Source: a virus. Taken from it: a DNA stretch of 22,360 nucleotides. A program made the translations under genes and the position numbers. The notes beneath the pieces were generated by a model. The model was not told the DNA's origin. It did not search any database and saw only the letters and a program-made list of their open reading frames with translations. Location: positions 1-22,360 of the IMG/VR virus record IMGVR_UViG_3300031673_000527. One strand, written 5' to 3'. How positions within the stretch are numbered: position 1 is the stretch's first letter; each line of letters opens with the position of its first letter. Below, piece by piece: positions 15,087-21,889 of this stretch.

Positions 15087-15381
15087 TTTAACACAGGCTT
15101 ATAGACAGAATACAGCAGGGAATATTACTTTTAGAAATACTTATATCACAGCTGAAATAAAAGAAGACCAGGGGAATGGAAAATATAAAGTGGAGATAGC
15201 AGGTTCAGGAAAAGAATATCCCAATATATTTACTATTGTAACTGACCCGACTTATGTAGTTGGTGATAAGGTTGGTATTTTATGGGAATATGGCAATCGG
15301 GAAAAGCCTGTTATAGCAGGGATATTAAGGGATATTCAATTTATTGAAGTGACAGGCGGGGTAAATTCATTAGGAGCATAG
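15079..15381 (+). CDS. OB-fold-like tail-tip protein A
   Basis: The ATG at 15079 is preferred to 15070: AGGATG at 15064-15069 is then 9 bases upstream, and the start aligns with that of the paralogous next gene (MLN versus MLK). The gene overlaps the end of the hub gene. The 100-aa product contains NTAGNITFRNTYITAEI, GNGKYKVEIAGSGKEYPNIF and YVVGDKVGILWEYGNREKPV. This five-strand pattern, with VGDKVxI near the end, fits the OB-like domain of gpV/gp5-type tail-spike bases. It is probably a central plug or spike adaptor attached to the hub. Assignment is by fold-like pattern and context. Confidence 0.6.
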   Translation: MLNLTQAYRQNTAGNITFRNTYITAEIKEDQGNGKYKVEIAGSGKEYPNIFTIVTDPTYVVGDKVGILWEYGNREKPVIAGILRDIQFIEVTGGVNSLGA

Positions 15382-15391
15382 GGGATTATTT

Positions 15392-16447
15392 ATGTTAAAA
15401 CCCATTAGCGCAATCATAAAAGATTCGATAGGCAATATTATTTTTCGGGGTAACGTGGTAACTGGCACGGTTGCAGTGGTAAGGGGCAATGGCAGTTATG
15501 ATGTTTTTATATCCGAATCAGATAGGGCATATCCTAAAATATTTACCTTATCTCGGAATCCTGATTTAGCAGTAGGGGATAAAGTGAGGATTTTATATAA
15601 AAATGGCTGCAAGGAATTACCGATTATATTACCACCAACAATAAGCATTGGTGCTAATATAATTTTTGTGATGTATCAAGATTATGCTGGGAATAATTTT
15701 ATTAAAACTTATAACTCAAATGGAACATTAATAACATCTTGGGCAATGCCTACTGGATATTATGAAACTAATTGTATATGTGTAGATTCATCTAATAATA
15801 TCTATATTAATTATGGTACGAGCATAGTCAAGAGAGATAGTTCTGGAAATATTCTTCTCGCTAAAACAGGAATAGATAGTGCTGATGCAATTGCAATTGG
15901 AGCAGATGGATATATTTATACAAGGGAAGATTGGGGAGGAGATGATGTCTTGGTTAAAAGAAATACAAGTGATTTAGATAGTGTGAGCCATATTGCTTTG
16001 TATAATAAAAACTGGTATGGTTTGGCCTTTGATTCCAATAATAATTTCTATATGTGCAGTTTCACAGATAACAGAATGGAAAAGTGGCAATACACAGATT
16101 ACGGAAGAATAATTACCAAAATAATCAATACTGCAGGGGCAGATGATTCTGGCTTGTGTATTGTGGGAAATACAATAAGTATGGCGGCTGGAATCCAAAA
16201 AGCATTTACGATGCCGACAGATTTAAGTACAAATGAATCTGATTTTTATTTAGGGAAGATAGAAGATTATGTATATGGAACTCCAGCAAGTCTTGGAAAT
16301 TCTTATCTATTTGTGGGAGATTATTTAGGTACACATTTAGTAATGCAAAGTTATAATTCTTCAAGATTATTAGTTTGGCAAATAAATGTTACCAATCCCG
16401 GAAGCAATACAGTAGATTCGGCAGCAGTAACAGCTTATCCTTTTTAA
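15392..16447 (+). CDS. OB-fold-like tail-tip protein B with propeller-like C-terminal domain
   Basis: Residues 1-85 are a paralog of the previous protein: DSIGNIIFRGNVVTGTVAVV, GNGSYDVFISESDRAYPKIF, AVGDKVRILYKNGCKELPII. Residues about 90-351 are unrelated to it and show repeated blade-like elements: TNCICVDSSNNIYINYGTS, ADAIAIGADGYIYTRED, WYGLAFDSNNNFYMCSF, and AGADDSGLCIVGNTISM. The recurring A-I-x-x-D-S-x-N-N-x-Y pattern is that of NHL/beta-propeller blades; I see about five or six. A propeller at the tail tip would suit receptor binding. GGGGATT at 15381-15387 serves as ribosome binding site before the ATG at 15392. Confidence 0.65.
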   Translation: MLKPISAIIKDSIGNIIFRGNVVTGTVAVVRGNGSYDVFISESDRAYPKIFTLSRNPDLAVGDKVRILYKNGCKELPIILPPTISIGANIIFVMYQDYAGNNFIKTYNSNGTLITSWAMPTGYYETNCICVDSSNNIYINYGTSIVKRDSSGNILLAKTGIDSADAIAIGADGYIYTREDWGGDDVLVKRNTSDLDSVSHIALYNKNWYGLAFDSNNNFYMCSFTDNRMEKWQYTDYGRIITKIINTAGADDSGLCIVGNTISMAAGIQKAFTMPTDLSTNESDFYLGKIEDYVYGTPASLGNSYLFVGDYLGTHLVMQSYNSSRLLVWQINVTNPGSNTVDSAAVTAYPF

Positions 16448-16466
16448 TTAAAGTGAGGTGATTTAA

Positions 16467-17402
16467 ATGGCAATAGATCCAAATCCACAAATATATAGTG
16501 CAACAAGCACTGGAGAAATTATAGCTATAAACTATGGCATAGGTGATGCAGGAACTTATGAACCTGGTTCATCAGGGACAGAATACCGTATCTGGAATGA
16601 TAAGGGAAGGGTATTAGATTCGTCAACAATGACTTCCGTAAAAGTTACCGTCAGGGATGCCGATGGTTTAGAAGTGAATAACATTACTACTCAACACTGG
16701 GTAGAAATTAAATCTACAACTATTGTAGCGGGTGCAGCAGATGTTGGTTCAAGTGGAGACCTTACTGGCGTGACTGATGATGATATGCCAGAGTTTCAAG
16801 CAATAGGAGAAGATAATTATGCCACACTTGGGAATATACCTTCTAACTGTTACAGGATAATATTCGTTAGAGTAAATATCCCGACCAGTGCGATACAGGC
16901 GGGGGTGACTTTTAGCTTATACGTTACAAATCAACAGCCTTCTACACCTATTACTAAATGGATAACAAGGGATAAATTCAATGCAATAGTGCCGACCACT
17001 GGAGATCCCTTTGCAATGTCAACAGGGGGCACAACGGGAACTATTCCTTATAATGACGGGACTGCTTTAATAAATAGTAATGAAATCTATTATGGTTCAA
17101 GTGGAAGTTATGATATATCTACTACTGGTTCAGGAACTTATAATATTTATCTAAATGAGAGTGGGGTCTTGAGTGGAACTACGGGAGCATTGGCCTCTAA
17201 TCAATTGTCATTATATGAAGCAACTTATTCAAGTGGGGTATGTACTGATTTGGTAGATAAGAGAGTTTATTTAGTGGGATTTTTAGCGGGTATGTCTAAT
17301 GCAATGCCAGTAGCACCACTAATACCGGGAAGTATGTTTTTTGATACAAGTGGCGGAGTGCTTTATGGAGCAAAAACTTCTTCTGGATGGTCAACATTCT
17401 AA
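16467..17402 (+). CDS. tail fibre-like protein
   Basis: GTGAGGTGATTTAA precedes the ATG at 16467. The 311-aa protein is beta-rich and Ser/Thr/Gly-rich. Its N-terminal half, with GTEYRIWNDKG, VKVTVRDADGLEV and IIFVRVNIPTSAIQAGVTFS, looks like a virion-anchoring domain common in metagenomic phages. The second half has ITRDKFNAIVP, YNIYLNESGVLSGTTGA, and a C-terminal PGSMFFDTSGGVLYGAKTSS, like the end of many tail fibre or appendage proteins. It is the last virion gene before the lysis module. No enzyme motif or chaperone cleavage site is evident. Confidence 0.65.
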   Translation: MAIDPNPQIYSATSTGEIIAINYGIGDAGTYEPGSSGTEYRIWNDKGRVLDSSTMTSVKVTVRDADGLEVNNITTQHWVEIKSTTIVAGAADVGSSGDLTGVTDDDMPEFQAIGEDNYATLGNIPSNCYRIIFVRVNIPTSAIQAGVTFSLYVTNQQPSTPITKWITRDKFNAIVPTTGDPFAMSTGGTTGTIPYNDGTALINSNEIYYGSSGSYDISTTGSGTYNIYLNESGVLSGTTGALASNQLSLYEATYSSGVCTDLVDKRVYLVGFLAGMSNAMPVAPLIPGSMFFDTSGGVLYGAKTSSGWSTF

Positions 17403-17422
17403 ATGATTAAGGAGATGATGTG

Positions 17423-17920
17423 ATGTGCATATTCTTTAACAAATGGAAAGATTTTGAACCGACTACTAAATATTTATCGATAGTTAGCGGATTAACTACC
17501 ATTACTAAATTGCATAATTATTTAAAGCAGTTTAAATGGCAAGGTGAAAAAGCGTGGAAGGATTATTGGAAAACCCCGATTGAGTTTATTGAGAATAAAG
17601 ATAACAATAATGATTGTGAAGATTTTGCTCGCTTCGCTGTTGATGTATTAGTAAGGATAATGGGGATAACTGGAGCAAGATTTATCGCTCATTCTGGTTA
17701 TGATAAGAGCAGATGGAAGGGAATAAAATATCATGCCATTTGCGTATTTCCTTATCAAGATAAATTGGCAGTATTTAGCAATAATGGATTATTTAAAGGG
17801 ATAGATAGTTACGAAGATGCTGGGAAGTTAACGTTCAAAGATGGGCTGAAATATCAACAGGTCAGAGATTGGCAGGGTAAAATCCTATCAAGAAAATTTA
17901 AGATATTCGGAACGTTTTAG
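17423..17920 (+). CDS. transglutaminase-like cysteine protease
   Basis: The ATG at 17423 is chosen over the GTG at 17420 because GGAG at 17411-17414 is then 8 bases away. The 165-aa product contains NNNDCEDFARFAVDVLVR with Cys65, KYHAICVFPY with His104, and FSNNGLF with Asn120 or Asn121. The order Cys in a DCEDFA context, then His in a strand, then Asn/Asp is that of bacterial transglutaminase-like cysteine peptidases (papain-like fold). Substrate is unknown; it could cut a virion protein or cell-wall peptide. There is no signal peptide or anchor. It lies between the fibre and lysis genes. The catalytic reading is from motif and spacing. Confidence 0.7.
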   Translation: MCIFFNKWKDFEPTTKYLSIVSGLTTITKLHNYLKQFKWQGEKAWKDYWKTPIEFIENKDNNNDCEDFARFAVDVLVRIMGITGARFIAHSGYDKSRWKGIKYHAICVFPYQDKLAVFSNNGLFKGIDSYEDAGKLTFKDGLKYQQVRDWQGKILSRKFKIFGTF

Positions 17921-17932
17921 GGAGATGATTGA

Positions 17933-18169
17933 ATGACTGAAAAGACTAACAAAGAACGGTTGGCGGCAATAGAGACAAGTATTATTCATATTGACAAAAA
18001 TGTAGATTTAATAGTTACAAACAATAAAGAGCAATGGAAAGCAATTAATAAAAATTCTCAAAGTATAGCAGGTATAAAAGGTGCTGCTTGGGCAATTAGT
18101 GCTTTTGTTTCATTTATTGTTTCCGTAGCTGGTATATTATGGTCTATGTTTAAGGCGAAATCATCATAA
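17933..18169 (+). CDS. XhlA-like membrane-associated lysis protein
   Basis: GGGAGATGATT precedes the ATG at 17933. The 78-aa protein has an amphipathic N-terminal helical half (KERLAAIETSIIHIDKNVDL, then a stretch containing NNKEQWKAINKNSQSI) and one C-terminal membrane segment (AWAISAFVSFIVSVAGILWS). Heptad-like start plus one C-terminal transmembrane helix is the layout of the XhlA/hemolysin family found next to holins. It precedes a two-helix holin-like protein and the endolysin, so it probably aids membrane disruption. Confidence 0.7.
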   Translation: MTEKTNKERLAAIETSIIHIDKNVDLIVTNNKEQWKAINKNSQSIAGIKGAAWAISAFVSFIVSVAGILWSMFKAKSS

Positions 18170-18188
18170 TAATGAAAGGGGATAAATT

Positions 18189-18344
18189 ATGAATACAGGA
18201 ATTTATGAACATCTATTTGAAGAATATCCAATAAACGAATATTGTGATTTAGATGTTTTTCAAGGGGTTTTAATAGCCAGAGCAACATTACCATATATTA
18301 AATTACTTAACGAAGAAGATATCTTTGAAGAAGAGGATAAATGA
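18189..18344 (+). CDS. 51-aa acidic protein in the lysis module
   Basis: The ATG at 18189 follows AAAGGGGATA at 18175-18184. The 51-aa acidic peptide begins MNTGIYEHLFEEYPINEYCD and ends in EEEDK. It overlaps the start of the holin-like gene by four bases (ATGA at 18341), implying coupled translation. There is no membrane segment or known motif. An antiholin-like or timing role is conceivable from place alone; I make no claim. Confidence 0.5.
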   Translation: MNTGIYEHLFEEYPINEYCDLDVFQGVLIARATLPYIKLLNEEDIFEEEDK

Positions 18345-18595
18345 TAAACGATTACCTTACGCAGCATAATTTTTTTGTAAGAAGGATAATGACTGGAATA
18401 ATGTTTACTTTGTGGTGTCTGGTAAGTATCATGGCGGGGTGGCGGTTATTAATTAATCAAGTACCTTTACCGGAAGGCTTTCGGGATTTTTATTATTCTT
18501 TTACAGGGGCGGTAACAATAGCCATTGGATTTTACTATAAAGGTCGTAATGGCATTAAGGAGAAAAAAGAAAAAATAGAAGATGAACAACTATAA
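18341..18595 (+). CDS. holin-like protein
   Basis: The 84-aa product has two predicted membrane helices (about residues 15-35, IMTGIMFTLWCLVSIMAGW, and 51-67, FTGAVTIAIGFYY) and a Lys/Glu-rich charged tail (GRNGIKEKKEKIEDEQL). Two helices, small size, charged C-terminus and position before an endolysin fit a class II holin. Its end overlaps the endolysin start by 14 bases. The gene for an acidic 51-aa protein overlaps its start. The call is by topology and context; no specific holin family was recognised. Confidence 0.68.
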   Translation: MINDYLTQHNFFVRRIMTGIMFTLWCLVSIMAGWRLLINQVPLPEGFRDFYYSFTGAVTIAIGFYYKGRNGIKEKKEKIEDEQL

Positions 18596-19001
18596 TATAG
18601 AATTTGAAAAAGCAATTAAATTTGTACTGAAATGGGAAGGTGGATATAGTAATGACCCGAATGATTCAGGTGGGGAAACTAAATATGGAATCTCTAAAAA
18701 ATCTTATCCCAATGAAGATATAAAGAATATGACTTTAGAAAGAGCAAAGAAGATTTATTATGAAAATTATTGGTTGAAAACCGATTGTAATAAATTGCCT
18801 TCTCCGCTTAATCTAATAGTCTTTGATACTGCGGTTAATTGCGGTAGAAATAGGGCGAATAAATTTCTAATTTCTTCGCTTGGATGGCAAGATTATCTAT
18901 TTAAGAGAATAGAATTTTATGCAGGTTTAGAAAATGCCAAATATTATTTGAGGGGTTGGGTCAACAGAGTAATTGATTTATATAATTTAATAAAAAAATA
19001 A
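18582..19001 (+). CDS. endolysin, glycoside hydrolase 108 type
   Basis: The ATG at 18582 overlaps the holin-like gene. The N-terminus KAIKFVLKWEGGYSNDPNDS, followed by GGETKYGISKK, is the GH108 lysozyme signature; Glu19 in the EGGY motif is the expected catalytic acid. Further landmarks are TLERAKKIYYENYW, SPLNLIVFDTAVNCG and a C-terminal YLRGWVNRVIDLYN, resembling the peptidoglycan-binding part that normally follows. At 139 aa it is shorter than the usual 160-180 aa; the middle is compact and not obviously broken. It should cleave peptidoglycan after holin action. No secretion signal is present, consistent with holin-dependent release. Confidence 0.88.
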   Translation: MNNYNIEFEKAIKFVLKWEGGYSNDPNDSGGETKYGISKKSYPNEDIKNMTLERAKKIYYENYWLKTDCNKLPSPLNLIVFDTAVNCGRNRANKFLISSLGWQDYLFKRIEFYAGLENAKYYLRGWVNRVIDLYNLIKK

Positions 19002-19017
19002 GAAAGGAGAAAATAAT

Positions 19018-19173
19018 ATGAATTATCTAAAATTAGCCTATAACATTATTGTAGTGATCTGCGTTGTGTTTTGTGTTTTTCATCCCAAAGTCGTATTAGG
19101 TTTTTGGTGGACAAGCATAAAGAAGGTTGTAGTGGGCATTTATAAAAAGATAAAAGGATTGATTAAGAAATGA
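19018..19173 (+). CDS. 51-aa membrane peptide with basic tail
   Basis: The ATG at 19018 follows GAAAGGAGA at 19001-19009. The peptide has one hydrophobic segment (residues 5-30, including NIIVVICVVFCVF and VVLGFWW) and a strongly basic tail (KKVVVGIYKKIKGLIKK). This layout resembles small membrane-active or pinholin-like peptides. It comes directly after the endolysin. A lysis role is inference; the open frame and ribosome binding site are clear. Confidence 0.55.
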   Translation: MNYLKLAYNIIVVICVVFCVFHPKVVLGFWWTSIKKVVVGIYKKIKGLIKK

Positions 19174-19213
19174 AACTAAGTGGATTTGAAAAGAAAGGAG
19201 GTGAAAAAATAAA

Positions 19214-19384
19214 ATGGCTAAGAAAATTAAAGAAAAAATAATTAAAAAGCAAAAGGGAATGACTCGTGAAAAACTTATAGAATTATTTGGAGAGGATGCC
19301 TTCTACCATGACCCAAATAACTTTAACGATGAGTATAGGTCATTTTCCAGTCGTCGTGATACATCAAAAGATTATCGTCGTTAA
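19214..19384 (+). CDS. 56-aa basic protein, function unknown
   Basis: A strong AAAGGAGGTGA at 19194-19204 precedes the ATG at 19214. The product has a Lys-rich start (MAKKIKEKIIKKQKGMTREK), a short ELFGEDAFYHDPNN middle and an Arg/Ser-rich end (SFSSRRDTSKDYRR). No known family is recognised. The long run of basic residues could bind nucleic acid, but this is not testable from sequence alone. Confidence 0.5.
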   Translation: MAKKIKEKIIKKQKGMTREKLIELFGEDAFYHDPNNFNDEYRSFSSRRDTSKDYRR

Positions 19385-19410
19385 TTATATATTGATATAA
19401 AGGAATAACA

Positions 19411-19563
19411 ATGAACTCTACAGAAAAAAGCAATAGAAAAGCAGGCAAATATTGTAAAGGATGTGTCTGGAGACATATTGGTATAAATGTGGGTGGACAC
19501 GTTATTATAATGCCAATAGAAAGTTGGTTTTTATTGGGATGTAAAAATGAGGTGATTAAATGA
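19411..19563 (+). CDS. 50-aa putative zinc-binding protein
   Basis: AAAGGAATAA precedes the ATG at 19411. The peptide contains YCKGCVWRHIG (Cys15, Cys18, His22), His30, and a later Cys44 (FLLGCKNE). The Cys/His spacing could bind one zinc ion. Its stop overlaps the next start (ATGA at 19560). No family is recognised. Confidence 0.5.
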   Translation: MNSTEKSNRKAGKYCKGCVWRHIGINVGGHVIIMPIESWFLLGCKNEVIK

Positions 19564-20312
19564 AAACCTTCGGTGTAATCATTTTAATAATAGCGTTGAT
19601 AATCGGTGGCTACTTCGGCTATAACTATTTCAAGAAATGGGAAGCCAACCGCTTTTCGGAAATGAATATGTTACGGGTTAATCAGGATTTATTCCTGAAA
19701 AAGGTAACTTCCTTATCCGAAACCATTACCAGAGTAGTCAATGATACCGCAAAGACTACAACCGTAGTCAAACCTGACAACACTTATGTAGAATTAAAAG
19801 ATAAAATTTTAGAGTTACAGAAAGATGAAAAGGCAAACAAAGAGGAAATAAAAAAGTTAAGGGAAGAATTATCTATACAGCGTAAGGCGTTCTTGGCAAG
19901 TGATGATACCATATTGATTAAGACCGCAGACGGTGAAACCATATTATTATACCGTGATGAAGGCGGTATGCTTCAACCTGCAAGTGAAGGAATTGAAAAG
20001 ATTATAGAGCATAAAGATGTGTCAAATATACCATTACCGATAGAAGAAGTTAAACTTGATAAGGCAAATTGGAACATCAAGGCAGGCGGATATTACAATA
20101 TTACTGGAAAAGAAAGCGGGATAATACTTTCTAAAGGTATTTTGAATATTAAAAGATACAGTCTAAATGTAAGTTTATTATCTGACTTAAAAGATTTAGA
20201 AGGTATTAATTTGGGCGCTAATATTAATTATGGTATAAAAGATAATTTAGAATTAGGAGTTGGAATAACGATAGATAAAGATTATTTTATTGCGTTGGAA
20301 TATAGTTTTTAG
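19560..20312 (+). CDS. spanin-like protein: membrane anchor, coiled coil, beta-strand C-terminus
   Basis: The 250-aa product has an N-terminal membrane helix (GVIILIIALIIGGYFGYNYF), a long helical coiled coil (about 25-115, with LKDKILELQKDEKANKEEIK), a linker, and a C-terminal domain of about six amphipathic strands (WNIKAGGYYNI, LNIKRYSLNVSLL, INLGANINYGI, LELGVGITI, YFIALEYSF) ending in Phe. That end looks like an outer-membrane beta-strand signal. N-terminal anchor plus periplasmic coiled coil is the plan of inner-membrane spanins; similar architectures occur in phages of diderm bacteria. It follows the endolysin region. A role in disrupting the outer membrane at lysis is inferred, and implies a diderm host. 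Confidence 0.55.
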   Translation: MKTFGVIILIIALIIGGYFGYNYFKKWEANRFSEMNMLRVNQDLFLKKVTSLSETITRVVNDTAKTTTVVKPDNTYVELKDKILELQKDEKANKEEIKKLREELSIQRKAFLASDDTILIKTADGETILLYRDEGGMLQPASEGIEKIIEHKDVSNIPLPIEEVKLDKANWNIKAGGYYNITGKESGIILSKGILNIKRYSLNVSLLSDLKDLEGINLGANINYGIKDNLELGVGITIDKDYFIALEYSF

Positions 20313-20322
20313 AAGGGTAACC

Positions 20323-20484
20323 ATGAAAATGCTAAAAGTTTTAATAATCTATATCTTAATAGCCACTATATCGTTTATAGCAGGCAAAAATATATGGGTT
20401 AATCATAACAAGCATAAGATAGATACAAAGATAGAATGCGAGGGTGGGATTTGCCCTATACCAGAGGAATATAAAAATGACTGA
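20323..20484 (+). CDS. 53-aa membrane-anchored or secreted peptide
   Basis: The ATG at 20323, after AGAAGGG at 20311-20317, is preferred to an upstream in-frame TTG at 20290. Residues 1-20 are a membrane helix or signal (MKMLKVLIIYILIATISFIA). The short remainder is hydrophilic and ends with a CEGGIC pair of cysteines. No lipobox is evident. Placed after the spanin-like gene, it could be a partner in lysis. It overlaps the next gene by 8 bases. Confidence 0.5.
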   Translation: MKMLKVLIIYILIATISFIAGKNIWVNHNKHKIDTKIECEGGICPIPEEYKND

Positions 20485-20617
20485 CCCGCAGATATTCTGT
20501 CCTATATGTATTACCGTTATGTTATTAACCGAAACGACAGAGGAAGGACTGGTATATATCTGTCCTAAATGCGGGTTCCAACTTAATTTAGGTTTAGTAA
20601 AGGAGGAGAATATTTGA
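20477..20617 (+). CDS. 46-aa zinc-ribbon protein
   Basis: The ATG at 20477 lies inside the end of the previous gene. The peptide contains FCPICITVM (Cys8, Cys11) and YICPKCGFQL (Cys29, Cys32), a classic four-cysteine zinc ribbon. Its stop overlaps the TTG start of the next gene (TTTGA), suggesting coupled translation. Such small ribbons occur in many phages without an assigned role; nucleic acid binding is possible. Confidence 0.6.
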   Translation: MTDPQIFCPICITVMLLTETTEEGLVYICPKCGFQLNLGLVKEENI

Positions 20618-21735
20618 CAGATTATAAATGTCCTGAATGTGGATCAAGCAAGCTAACTAAACGAGGGTTTAATCCACATAATAAACAAAGATACCATTGC
20701 ATGGATTGTGGGGGTTATCCGACAGAGGGGGCCAAAAAGCATAGGAATAAGGAAGATATAAAACCGATAGGAGAAAAATTAATAAAATTATTAACAAAGG
20801 GTAGTTTTTCTATTGAAGAATTAAGTGACAAAAGTGGATTGGTCCCCAAAGAAGTAAGAAGGATAATCACCGAATTAGAGGAAAAAAAATATAATATAAA
20901 CTATGTCAATAATAAAGTTGAACTTGCGAAAGAACTAAAACCAGGCAATATTCAAAAACTAAATATTGAATATTGGAAGGGCGACAAAATAAAATTAGGT
21001 TTCGTATCCGATACACATTTATGCTCTAAATTTGAAAGATTAAAAGAACTTAATTTGATTTATGATATCTTCGCAGACGAAGGAATTGAATTAGTCTATC
21101 ATGGCGGAAATTATATTGACGGGGAATCAAGATTTAATAAGTACGAGATACATACGAATGGAGTAACTCCACAAGTAGAATACTTTATAAACAACTATCC
21201 TAAAAGAGAAGGTGTGCTTACAAAGTTTATTGCTGGCGACGATCATGAAGGATGGTACGCCCAGAGGGAACGTATTAATATCGGTGAATATACTCAAATG
21301 AAAGCAGAACAGACAGGGAGAAGAGATTTAGAATATATCGGTTATTTAGAATGTGATATACCCTTTGAAGGCATAGAAGGCGAGTCCTGGATGAGAATAA
21401 TGCACGGCGGCGGCGGTACTGCTTATGCTCTTTCTTATACCCCACAAAAAATAGTTGAGAGTCTGCAAGGTGGAGAAAAACCCAGAGTATTACTTTTAGG
21501 CCATTATCACAAAATAGATTATTGTTTTCCGCGTGAGGTTCATGTAATACAAATGGGTTGCTATCAGGATCAGACTACCTGGATGAGGAAACAGAAAATA
21601 CAGGCACATATCGGTGGCGGTATATTGCACATGAGATTAGCTAAAGATGGAACGATTAACCGCATAATGCCAGAGTTTATTACATTCTTTAATAAGAAAT
21701 TTTATATCGGCAATGATAAATATTGGATTAAATAA
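20614..21735 (+). CDS. zinc-ribbon metallophosphoesterase
   Basis: The TTG start at 20614 follows AAAGGAGGAG at 20600-20609; no suitable ATG is near. The 373-aa protein has a transposase-like zinc ribbon (CPEC, Cys6/Cys9, and CMDC, Cys29/Cys32), a winged-helix-like part (about 48-100, ELSDKSGLVPKEVRRIITEL), then a calcineurin-type phosphoesterase. Motifs: SDTH (Asp133, His135), GGNYID (Asn166), GDDHE (Asp210, His211, Glu212), MHGGG (His264) and GHYH (His297, His299). The usual GD becomes GN and the usual GNH becomes DDH, a paired swap. The family usually hydrolyses phosphodiesters; the DNA-binding N-terminus suggests a nucleic acid substrate. In vivo substrate and role are not known. Confidence 0.75.
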   Translation: MTDYKCPECGSSKLTKRGFNPHNKQRYHCMDCGGYPTEGAKKHRNKEDIKPIGEKLIKLLTKGSFSIEELSDKSGLVPKEVRRIITELEEKKYNINYVNNKVELAKELKPGNIQKLNIEYWKGDKIKLGFVSDTHLCSKFERLKELNLIYDIFADEGIELVYHGGNYIDGESRFNKYEIHTNGVTPQVEYFINNYPKREGVLTKFIAGDDHEGWYAQRERINIGEYTQMKAEQTGRRDLEYIGYLECDIPFEGIEGESWMRIMHGGGGTAYALSYTPQKIVESLQGGEKPRVLLLGHYHKIDYCFPREVHVIQMGCYQDQTTWMRKQKIQAHIGGGILHMRLAKDGTINRIMPEFITFFNKKFYIGNDKYWIK

Positions 21736-21738
21736 TAT

Positions 21739-21817
21739 GGGGGCGAAAGGTTCGATTAAGCAAAGCCGTAAATTCGTGTACGCTTAACACTCGGGTTCGT
21801 ACCCGACGCCTCCACCA
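21739..21817 (+). ncRNA. tmRNA-like tRNA-like structure without anticodon or message region
   Basis: GGGGGCG (21739-21745) pairs with CGCCTCC (21807-21813) in a 7-bp acceptor stem with a G3-U70 wobble, followed by A73 and an encoded CCA (21815-21817). AAAGGTTCGA (21746-21755) resembles the D-loop segment at the start of tmRNA genes. TTAAG/CTTAA and CGTA/TACG (21756-21782) form a capped H2-like helix with a 6-base bulge. TCGGG (21791-21795) pairs with CCCGA (21802-21806) as a T arm with a 6-base loop, one short of normal. I could not fit a standard cloverleaf or anticodon arm. It may be a phage attachment site copied from host ssrA, a relic, or a functional alanylatable RNA. Confidence 0.6.
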
Positions 21818-21856
21818 AAAGAGGGTTTCCCGTAAAAGTGGCATTAGTGGATTTTA

Positions 21857-21889
21857 ACTCTGGCTGTACTCTGGCTATACTCTGGCTGT
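21857..21889 (+). repeat. three tandem 11-bp repeats
   Basis: ACTCTGGCTGT (21857-21867), ACTCTGGCTAT (21868-21878) and ACTCTGGCTGT (21879-21889) follow one another without a gap. An 11-base period places each copy on nearly the same face of the DNA. This fits protein-binding iterons or integrase arm sites near the tRNA-like element. Confidence 0.85.

Noticed and set aside
16467-17402. Diversity-generating retroelement target at the end of the fibre gene
   Set aside because: No reverse transcriptase gene, template repeat or adenine-biased variable copy is visible in the window.
21739-21817. An ordinary tRNA gene
   Set aside because: The acceptor stem and CCA are present, but no 5-bp anticodon stem with a 7-base loop can be placed and the T loop has 6 bases, so a standard cloverleaf does not fit.
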